Positions 1 through 8,281 of a stretch of 64,000 bases of DNA are shown here, one piece after another (positions within the stretch are counted from its first letter, which is position 1; each line of letters begins with the position of its first letter). The notes under the pieces are model-generated. The model was given only the letters and a program-made list of their open reading frames with translations, ran no database searches and was not told where the DNA came from. Source of the DNA: Porpolomopsis calyptriformis (taxonomy: Eukaryota; Basidiomycota; Agaricomycetes; Agaricales; Hygrophoraceae); the NCBI GenBank assembly GCA_951640195.1, contig OX621164.1, positions 1,965,098-2,029,097 of the forward strand. The letters are read 5' to 3'. A program made the translations under genes and the position numbers.

Positions 1-2812
1 CTTTGGAGGTTTGGTTGGAGCAGGGTAAGCGAAGACGCTCGGTTTAGCATTTGATACAAATTCGAACTTCGGAGCCTACACCAATCAATCAGTCGGAATC
101 AATGGAGACAGTCTCTGAGAAAGGCGTACTCTTAGATCATCGTTCAAACCGATAATCCCCGTCGGCTCGAAGCCCAAACATGCACAGTGCGCCAAAGGAT
201 ACCAATACCAGAACTGACAGAAAAGAACCATACCGACGATTGCGCTGGTATTCCTGCTCCCGGCTCTACTCTGTAAACTAATGGTGACGTTTCTCCCTCC
301 GGCATCAATCAAACCTTGGCCGATTGCAGCGCCGAACCGGGCCATAGGATCCTCATGCTTGTCGGAAACAACTTTGGTATATAGTGCTCGGGTAGTAGCC
401 AGAGAAGGAGAAGATGCTTCGGACTGTTGGACTAGGATCATGCCTAACGCGATAAAGGCGCCTTGACGAACAAAATCAACACTATCTTTGGTCATGGGCT
501 CCAAAATCTCGATCGCATCCTGAAAGAAATATTAGCAGCGTAAGATGATGTGCAATTAAATTAAATTACCTGGAGTCCCGTACCCGCGCAAGCGATGCCA
601 AGCGCAAGTGTCGCACCGCAACGTACATGTGGATTGTAACTCTCGCTCAAGAGTTGTACGATACGGGGAACTTGCCCAGGATTTTTGAACAGTAAGAACG
701 CCAGAGAAGTCACTGCCGCACGTCGGACATCATCAGAAGTGTCAGAAACGGCGATATGGAGCAGCTGCCGAACGGCATCGTTGTTTGATGTTCCCGCGTA
801 AGCCAACGCCAAAGCGTACACTCCACCATATCGTAGAATGGGGTCCTAAAATAAGACATGTCAAAAGGTTCTGAGGTTGACCAGGTTATATCCGACGAAC
901 CTTTTCGGATACGAGTTGTTTTATGGTTTTATCCGCTTCCTCTTGTCTTCCATAGTATATGAAAGCAACACCCACGGCGAGGCCTCGGATAATCTTCTCG
1001 TGTTGGGTCTCGCGAGCATACGTAAGCATTTCGTCTGCACTGGTCTCATTCGCCGTGCCGAGCATAACCAGTCCCATAGCATACCCGGCGGCTTCACCAG
1101 CAACTGCTGAATCAGTGAAAAGCGTCTGCTTAAGGTCGTCGTAGGTCTCCGTATTCCGGCCGCCCATCCCAGAAACGCCAATAGCAAGAGCAGCTCCGTG
1201 CTGGACGATTTCACTTTGTGCCGCCTTCAGTGCGTTCCTCAAGTAATCTTCGACGGAACGTCCGCTCCCGCAACCGGCATTGATTAAACCCAGAGCGTAG
1301 AGAGCACCACCTTCAGAATACGCTGCACCTTGAATTTGGCTTTCCCCGCCAGCTTGGGGAAGATAAGGGCCTAGAATGGCCATTCCTTCTTCAAAGTAAC
1401 CTTTATGGATAACTCCAAGCCCCGCCGTTGCCGAAAACTTGGACCAATTGGAAGCTAAACCGAGCCACTCTAGATTTTCCCGCAGGAAGATGTCCGAAGT
1501 CGTCCCAGAATGCATGAATGCATTCTGTAGGGTGAGAGCCGTGTGATATATAGATGATCGGGGTTCTAATGCATCCTAAATGAATATAGCAATTAGAGGA
1601 GAAAAACTATTGAGGAGCTGTAAATTTACCTTGGTGTTCTTGAGTATGAGCATGTCAACCTTGTTGTTACGCTTTAGAAATTCGAGGTACAATTTGATGG
1701 ACTCCTGACCAGTGAGAATGTTTCGCAGTTTGTCGTAGATGTCCTTCGTTTTCTGGAGAGAAAATTAACAAGAGTTATTGGAACCGAAGTATCGCGTATT
1801 ACCTCGCTACCTTCAGGAAGATCATTTCTGACACTTTCTAAAAAGTCTTGTGCACCTCCTTCAACAAGATCAAAGGCAAATTGGTACGCCAAGAGCTTCT
1901 CCTGGGGCACGAGAGAGATCAAGAGTGAGGATGTAAGGGAAGGGTCGCTAAGGGTGACGAGTAATCGAGTAAGCGAATGTAAGTGAGTGGATTGATTGTC
2001 GGTCGTGGGTCTGGGGAAGAGAGGGAGCAAGAAGTGGAGGACTTGGTGACGGTACGAGAGGGAGAAGTCGTTGTCGAGAATGGCATCCATGGCATAGGAC
2101 AAAAGGGAGACGTCATGGGTTGTTTCGTAGATGTAGGATATGACATCCAGCCGGCGAGATTCAAGGGCAATTCCAATGGCCTGGAATGAAATTGGGGACG
2201 TGAGCAGAAAAGACCACGTTCATAAAGAGAGTTGCAACCTGTTTGTATTCACCCTCATCCAAGCATTGCTTAAAGATACCCTCGATGATAGCTTGGAGAC
2301 GGGGATCGACCTTTTGGTCTTGACAACGTAATTGAACATATCGATCGATGGCCTTGGCTGCAGGAATGAAAAACAAATCAACGATTTGATATTCAGAGAA
2401 AGTTAGACGAGGTCACTCACAAATAACGGTTTCAACATATTCCTCTGCTCCGGGACTGCGAGTTTCTGCTTCGAACGCGCTTCCGGCACCAAGAGCGAAA
2501 GACAGAGCTTCGTCGTACTCTCCTAGGAAATAGTAAACTTTGCTTGCCAATAGAGCTGCTGAATCGCGAGCGTGTTTTAAAAGCTCGTCACTCTCGTACA
2601 GAGCCTCTCTAAAGCAAGGAGGTAGGGATGTGAACGACAAATATGCAGAGTGGCAGAACGACTTACATGAGTGCAATGTGTTCTGAAATTTCTGCCCAGA
2701 ACTGGGGAACGAGCGGGCTTAATGCTTTCAAGGCATGTTGCTTGAAAACGGGATCTGGTTCGGACAACAAGGCGAGGACGCCAGCGGCAGAGGTTTGCGA
2801 GCGAGCGACCAT
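1..2812 (-). CDS. RPN2: 26S proteasome regulatory subunit Rpn2 (PSMD1), 3' end cut by window edge
   Basis: This is the largest non-ATPase subunit of the 19S base. It scaffolds the lid and docks the ubiquitin receptor Rpn13 at its C-terminus. The start at 2812 gives [20 protein letters not shown], typical of the family. Exons then follow in order: an N-terminal helical region, then the toroid of proteasome/cyclosome repeats (for example [60 protein letters not shown]). The conserved [10 protein letters not shown] stretch lies near 200. A last intron (about 122-74, minus sense) leads into [20 protein letters not shown], which runs off the left edge, so roughly the last 100 residues are missing. 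The gene is divergent from COX13, with 103 bases between start codons. Identification is secure; individual splice sites are inferred. Confidence 0.95.
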
Positions 2813-2915
2813 TATTTTTTGGTGGACAAGAACAGCTTACGCGTCATCAACGCTTGCCCAAAAAAAATTTAATAATATTCGTATTTCAAGCGGAGATCAA
2901 ATACATCCAGTTGCC
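2813..2915. promoter_or_regulatory. Shared divergent promoter RPN2 / COX13
   Basis: The 103 bases between the two start codons must hold both core promoters and both 5' leaders. The stretch is A/T-rich around 2867-2885. No canonical TATA box is obvious. Confidence 0.5.
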
Positions 2916-3496
2916 ATGTCCCTGCGTACGGTCGTGCGCTCGGCCTCGCGAGTTCGCTATTCTACCGCACCGACCGGTGTCAGTGACTATGTCACTCATC
3001 ATGCACATTTGAGGGCCCATGCCAGGGGTATGTTCACACGTTTTTGAGCCTTCACTCACTCACCACACTATACTTCCATACTTCCCAGACACCACCAGTC
3101 TCTGGCGAAAGATAAGGTGCGTCCTGGATCACCATTGAAAGGATATTGTTCATCGCACTTTAGTTACTATGTTTGCTTCCCTGCCGGTCGGTCTGTCTTT
3201 CTCTCTTTCCTTTACCCCCAGCTAAACCGTCTGCAGTCGCCGTCTGCACTGCGTGGGTGTACAATGTGGAATCAGAACACGCCGCGCACCAGGAACACAT
3301 CAAACATGAAAACGATGGTCATCTGCCCGAAATCCCGGACTATGAGTACATGAACAAGAGAGTGAAGCCATTCCCTTGGGGAATGAACTCTCTCTTTTAT
3401 AACTCCCATGCATGTATTCCTCATTCTGTCTGTGGCCTTCATTTTTCGCTGATGGCCCGGATATAGGTAAACAAAAACATGGAGGAGTCCGAGTAG
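2916..3496 (+). CDS. COX13: Cytochrome c oxidase subunit VIa (Cox13)
   Basis: This is a small single-pass inner-membrane subunit on the periphery of complex IV. Five exons are read: 2916-3027, 3089-3116, 3164-3186, 3222-3409 and 3467-3496. They give a presequence (MSLRTVVRSASRVRYST), then SLWRKISYYVCFPA, the membrane segment, and EHAAHQEHIKHENDGHLPEIPDYEYMNKRVKPFPWGMNSLFYN, which is the hallmark of the family. The last exon yields the usual tail VNKNMEESE before TAG. That tail is only reached in frame if the fourth intron starts with GC (3410-3466, GCATGT...AG). A GT start three bases further on shifts the frame into an unrelated end. Confidence 0.92.
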
Positions 3497-3666
3497 CACG
3501 TAGACAGGATAAATAAACGCCCGTGTTCAAGAGAGTGCGAAGGGAATACCGCAGAAAAATCACAGGATTACTGGTTGTCAATGCAGCAAATTTTCCCTCA
3601 AAAATCCAATGAAATTGTCGTAAAGTGTCGTTACATTACAGACCAGCTGCAATCGTATCGTGAAAT

Positions 3667-5288
3667 CTAAAGAGCAAACCATGCCCCGACAATTGCTCCA
3701 ATGATCATGCTGATCAGTCCACCAAGAGCAGACGACTGGGCCGAACTCTTCTTCTTTCCTTGCACCAACGTTATCCTGTTATGCTTGTTCTTCGGCTTGG
3801 GGTGTTTAATGGTAACAATCTTGACCTTGGGAGGAAGGTTGATTTTCTCTTGGATAACGGTCACCTCACCCGGAGCTATAAAGATATATGTATCAGACTG
3901 ATAATGACTTCGTGGTCCTACTAACCAGTAGTTTTGACAAACTTGACATGGGCTTGATGCGCCGGAGGAGCGGGAGGGATAGGCGCAACATTCTGCGTGT
4001 GCTGCTTGTGGTGATGATGGCCGTGGTGATGATGGCCGTGGTGACGATGGCCGTGGTGGTGAGGGTAATGAGGACTTTCGGGAACCACTAAAAGCGAGAA
4101 ATGTCAGAACAAATGTCACATCTCATGAAGAATACCCACTCCTGACTGGGGAAACTGAGCCCATGGGCATGGTCAGTCTTCTCGGAGAGGAAAAAAATGG
4201 TTCTGTTACACATACGCTGCTTGTCACGTTGCTCAAGATCCAGTTCTTCGCGGTTGGGGTGCTTGTGGTGGTGGTGGCGATGGGACGGTGTGGGTTTGAC
4301 AGTGTACGTGGCACCAGCGATGGTGGTGGTTTGCCCGCTATCAGCCAGGGTGAGAATTGGGCCACCTGTGGGGGAGATCATGGTGATGGTCGCTCCATTT
4401 ACAGCTGAAATGATGAAAATATTTAACAGGAAACTGAGAGTGAGAGGGATGTATTTACTGGTGACAGTGCTTGGGACTGGGTGCTTGTGGTGGTGCTTGT
4501 GCTTGTGGTGCTTGTGCTTGCGGTGGTTGTGCTTGCGGTGGTTCTTGCGGTTCTTGCCGTGCTTCTTGTGGTTGTGCGAAGCAGTTTGGGTAGGAACAAC
4601 ATAGGTCGCACCAGCAAACGTGGTTGTGTGCCCACTAGCCGCAAGAGTAATAGCCGATCCACCCTTGGACGAGATCACAGTGACGGTTTTCCCACCGATG
4701 GCTGAAATGATCAGAGAATTAGATGGGTATGTGGTGTGGTACTGAAGAGCATAATTACTTGTAGTAGCAGTAGCAACATTGCTATTTGACGAAGCAGTTG
4801 GGGTAGGAACGACAAAGGTCGCACCGCCGAACGTAGTTGTGCGCCCACTAGCGGCAAGAGTAATGGTTGATCCACCTTGGGAAGAGACCATGGTGACGGT
4901 TTTTCCACTGACGGCTGAAAATCAAGAATCAGATGGGTATGGGGTTACTGAAAAGGATAATTACTGATAGTAGTAGTCGCAATATTGCTCTTTGAGGAAG
5001 TAGTGGAAGTAGGAACAGTATATGTTGCACCGGCAAAGGTGGTCGTACGTCCGCTAGCTGCGAGGGTAATAGCGGGCCCACCAGAGGAAGAAACAACAGT
5101 TGCCTTGGCACCATTCAAAGCTGGAAGGTGTGGAGGTTAAAACGGAGGAAAGGAATTGACGGGAAATCCTTACAAGTGACATGGGTGTGGACCTTATGCT
5201 TATGTGTCGGAGATACCCTAGTGGAGGACGATGAGGCAGCAAAGACTGCGGAAATGAAGAGCAGGATCAAAAAGGAGAGTTTGAACAT
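3667..5288 (-). CDS. Secreted, probably surface-anchored protein with four exon-encoded Gly/Thr-rich repeats
   Basis: I recognise no named family. The start at 5288 gives a clear signal peptide (MFKLSFLILLFISAVFA). Four repeats follow, each on its own exon: 5120-4965, 4914-4759, 4701-4459 and 4404-4216. The consensus is G-x-x-x-T-V-x-S-S-x-G-G-x-A-I-T-L-A-x-S-G-x-T-T-T-F-A-G-A-T-Y. Repeat 3 ends in a Lys/His-rich tail, and the exon starting at 4087 encodes a His-rich stretch (HHHGHRHHGHHHHGHHH). After APGEVTVIQEKINLPPK and a basic stretch, the protein ends in a hydrophobic segment, LGGLISMIIGAIVGAWFAL, fitting a GPI signal or membrane anchor. Every intron I can place is phase 1. A TATAAATG box lies at 5427-5434. 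The function is unknown; a cell-surface or metal-binding role is only inference. Confidence 0.75.
4011..4055. repeat. 15-bp minisatellite, three units, coding for His-rich repeat
   Basis: The unit GTGATGATGGCCGTG occurs at 4011-4025, 4026-4040 and, with one change, 4041-4055. On the minus strand it encodes histidine/glycine runs. The length is a multiple of three, so unit gain or loss keeps the frame. Confidence 0.85.
4484..4576. repeat. Degenerate 9-bp-type minisatellite coding for Lys/His linker
   Basis: Short G/T-rich units related to GTGCTTGTG repeat imperfectly. On the minus strand they encode a KH-rich tail (KHKHHKHKHHHKHP type) at the end of repeat exon 3. Confidence 0.7.
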
Positions 5289-5426
5289 GATCGAGGCGTA
5301 AACGATTCAGAACGAGTGCAGAGGGCTGTTGATGCAAAGTAAAGCGAGGATAGAAAAAAAAAACGAAATTGGTTGAGGGATGGGGGGCTGCCAGAGCGAA
5401 GAAAAGCGAAAAAACGGGATGAACCG

Positions 5427-5434
5427 CATTTATA
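5427..5434 (-). promoter_or_regulatory. TATA box of the repeat-exon gene
   Basis: TATAAATG on the minus strand, about 140 bases upstream of the start codon at 5288. The spacing is long but allows for a 5' leader. Confidence 0.4.
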
Positions 5435-5544
5435 GTAAGCCGCATTGACGGCATGATCTTGGTGGTATCCATCCGACAGACATCAGCGTTTTGCCATCAG
5501 AGTGACAGGGGCATAGCCTCAGGACAAATGACGATTTCATGTGT

Positions 5545-6127
5545 TCAAAACACAGTCCAGGTACAGACCAGTAAAAATACTATCGCCGCAACGTCGATGG
5601 TCTTGGTTTTAGCAGAAGCATTCGAGGTGGAGGTTGCCATATAGCTCGTCGAGGTCGTTGTCGTCAAGGTGCCTGAGGACGTTATCATGAGCGTTCGGAG
5701 TAAAATCAAATAAAAAACGTGCTGCTGCTGGTTTCTGCCGGCACCGTGCTATTAGGGGTGCTCATCGGGGGGCTTGTGGTGGCTACACTCGTCGCCGGGA
5801 AGGTAGCAGCCTGCTCGATGCTGCTCAGCAAGGCTGCATCGGTGCTGAACTCGGAGAATACGTTGAATGTGCCGGACGACAGAGACAGCGATGCCCCGTT
5901 GGTTACCAAGGCAGTGTAAATGGCTTGGTATGAATCGTTAGTGACCAGCAAGGAAATTTGCATATGGCGGCTATTCACATGCTGGATACGTGCTCGTATT
6001 TACTAATTCTGTACCGGAGGAGGGTGAGTTTGGTTACCGGCTGTGCAATATGCATACCTTGACGTTTGTCCACACCAGCGGCATTAATGCCAACAGCAAG
6101 GAAAATGAAATAGAGATTAACGAACAT
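5545..6127 (-). CDS. Small secreted Ser/Thr-rich protein, probable GPI anchor
   Basis: No known domain is recognised. The start at 6127 gives a signal peptide (MFVNLYFIFLAVGINAAG) followed by a Lys-Arg site (VDKR) that a Kex2-type protease could cut. An intron in phase 1 after RQ has a regular GTATGC donor. The main exon contains TNDSYQAIYTALVTNGASLSLSSGTFNVFSEFS and a Ser/Thr/Pro-rich stalk. A stop in that exon lies at 5706. If a short intron beginning near 5715 is removed, a further exon encodes a Thr/Ser-rich stretch and a hydrophobic end (IDVAAIVFLLVCTWTVF) with TGA at 5545. The phases at that junction did not match cleanly, so the C-terminus is uncertain. A TATAAAG box lies at 6180-6186. 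It is probably a distant relative of its two neighbours. Confidence 0.5.
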
Positions 6128-6179
6128 GATGAGAGTATGGATTCAAGTTGGAATACGGATATCGAATGTGGAGCTTCTG

Positions 6180-6186
6180 CTTTATA
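6180..6186 (-). promoter_or_regulatory. TATA box of the small secreted protein gene
   Basis: TATAAAG on the minus strand, 53 bases before the start codon at 6127. Confidence 0.45.
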
Positions 6187-6268
6187 CTTTTCCTCTGCGG
6201 CTGACAAGCTTCGGGATGACGATCGGGCTACGATCCCAGCCGAAGAGAATAGAATCAGCCCCTGTGGA

Positions 6269-6862
6269 TTATAGCGTAATCCACGCCCCAACAAACACCC
6301 CTCCGAGAACGCTAAACAATCCCACAAGCACAGCCGACGCGAACTCGAAAGGTTTTTCTCCAACGGCCGCATTCGCGTGCAGACTGGAGGCAGCAGAACT
6401 AATGGCTGCCGTTGCAGCCGTGTATTCAGATCCTCCGAACGAGGTCAGTTGGCCAGCCCCGCTCGTGGCGAGAGTTATCGCCTGGCCGCCTTCAGAAGTG
6501 ATGATTGTGACCACCGATCCTCCGACGGCTGCGGACGACGATGAGGGCAACAGTTCAAGTGATCCGGATGGCGGACTCACAAGTGATTGTTTCAAACACG
6601 CCAGCTCCTTCAGACGTTACCTGGCTAAATATCGAAGCGACTGTAGCGCGGTTAGCGGTCGTCTCGTGTGAGTGGAGTACTTACTGTCAGAAGTGACTTG
6701 GCCATAGACAGACGTCACTGAGGTAAAGTCAATGCATAGAACCCAACAGGCGACAAGATACATGCCTTGACGGACCTCGACGTCGGACGCGTCCGCAATC
6801 AACGCCAACGCCAACGCCAACGCCAACACCAACACCGAACGTGAGAGGAAGGAAGAACGCAT
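6269..6862 (-). CDS. Secreted anchored protein with one copy of the Gly/Thr-rich repeat module
   Basis: This is a paralogue of the gene at 3667-5288. Exons are read as 6862-6766, 6717-6685, 6640-6581 and 6528-6269. The signal peptide is MRSSFLSRSVL followed by (Leu-Ala)n. The mature part reads VRQVTSVYGQVTSDIASIFS, then VTSEGAGVFETITS. The module GGSVVTIITSEGGQAITLAT-SG-AGQLTSFGGSEYTA lies on the last exon. The end VLVGLFSVLGGVFVGAWITL closely matches the anchor of the larger gene (GAIVGAWFAL). The first intron is best read as GC-AG (6765-6718, GCATGT donor). It is 48 bases long and has no in-frame stop, so retention would add 16 residues. The junction before the module has the same phase as in the large gene. 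Confidence 0.7.
6801..6836. repeat. Hexanucleotide repeat coding for the Leu-Ala run of a signal peptide
   Basis: Six units of AACGCC (the last two AACACC) encode alternating Leu-Ala/Leu-Val in the hydrophobic core of the signal peptide on the minus strand. Confidence 0.85.
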
Positions 6863-6929
6863 GATGATGACGTATTCAGTCGGACCGAATCGGATCAACC
6901 TTAATCTCACCCGTGGGAATTATTCGATC

Positions 6930-7974
6930 ATGTCTCGTGCTATCATATCGCCTTCCGTCCTTGCCTCCGATTTTGGCCAATTGACCGCAGAATGTAGACG
7001 AATGGTAAAGGGCGGCGCAGAATGGCTCCATATGGGTACGTCTCGTTCGTAACCCGTATCACACAGCTCAACTGCGCTCAAAAGATGTCATGGACGGGTG
7101 AATATCACCTTTCTACGAATCATAACCAATGCTCAGTATACCATAGCCATTTTGTGCCCAACATTACAATCGGTCCGTGCTTGCTTTTGACCTCCATTAA
7201 TTTGGTCTTTATCCCCGTCTACAAGGTCCCCCCGTCCTCGCATCCGTCTCCAAAACCATCCCAGGAATTTTCATGGATTGTCATATGATGGTCGCAGAAC
7301 CAGAAAAGGTCAGTTCCCCTCTCGCCTCCAACCTCCCTCACTGATCCCTACCCAAGTGGGTGAATGACATAGCCGACGCCGGCGGCTCTCTCTACTGCTT
7401 TCACATTGAAGCAACCGGCATGTCCATCCCCTTGCCTGCCATCCTCTTCTCCCTAACCCAACATCCCGTCCCAAGCTGACCCTCTTTCCATCATTGACGC
7501 CATCCACAAAAGGAACATGAAAGCTGGCGTTGCTATATCTCCCGACACTCCCTCCACCGCCATCACGGATCAAGTAGCCGCAGTCGCAGACATGCTACTC
7601 GTCATGACTGTCTATCCAGGTCCCAGTTCCTACTTTCCTTTTCCCCCACAGTTGAATGCTCACACCCCCTGCACAGGCCGCGGAGGACAAAAGTTTTTGG
7701 ACCGTTGCGTGCCCAAGGTGTCCGAGCTTCGTGCTCGGTTTCCTCATATAGATATCCAAGTCGACGGCGGCGTTGGCCTAAAGACAATCGATGCTTGCGC
7801 TGACGCGGGTCCGCACTCCTCCTGCATATTCTTTCTCCCCATCTCATCTCTCTCCATTCAGGAAGTAACGTTATCGTTGCCGGTACTGCCGTTTTCGGTG
7901 CGGATAGCCCCGAAAACGTCATTGCCAGTCTTAAATCAACAGTCACTACTGCGCTCGCCAGGCGAGAAATTTGA
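6930..7974 (+). CDS. RPE1: Ribulose-phosphate 3-epimerase
   Basis: This enzyme interconverts D-ribulose 5-phosphate and D-xylulose 5-phosphate in the non-oxidative pentose phosphate pathway. Eight exons are read: 6930-7035, 7085-7097, 7147-7172, 7226-7308, 7357-7417, 7476-7619, 7677-7808 and 7862-7974. They give MSRAIISPSVLASDFGQL, the catalytic HMDVMDGHFVPNITIGP, FMDCHMMV, KAGVAISPDTP, VYPGRGGQKF, IQVDGGV and AGTAVFGA, all family hallmarks. The second exon has only 13 bases and supplies D-V-M-D-G. The fifth intron (7418-7475) keeps the frame only with a GC donor (GCATGT). Only 67 bases separate this start from that of the divergent secreted-protein gene. Confidence 0.95.
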
Positions 7975-8281
7975 TCTCGCTCTCTGCCTCACAACGTGCT
8001 CGACCATTATTGTTTCTATGATCTCCAGAACGCAAGTGTAGTCCCCTGCGAAAGCTCATAAAGTTAAATTAAAGTATGTAATACGTGATATCCGAATTAT
8101 CCGTCATTGAAGAACGGGTGATAACATGCAACGGGAAGATGCATACATACATATATCACGACCAGACTCTAAGAACTCGGTCCATCAGTCCCCCGCCCCC
8201 TTCTAAACGGTAAAGGGTGCTGACCTACATCGCTCGTCTAGGCGAGGTGCATATTCATGCACCAACGATAATGATGATGAT
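7975..8281. other. Intergenic, convergent 3' ends
   Basis: These 307 bases lie between the stop of RPE1 and the stop of the minus-strand glycosyltransferase gene. They hold only the two 3' trailers; I see no gene or repeat. Confidence 0.6.

Noticed and set aside
4088..4891. Single continuous 267-codon reading frame across the repeat-exon gene
   Set aside because: It reads through introns with proper donors and TTTCAG acceptors; the spliced model keeps a regular repeat and the signal peptide.
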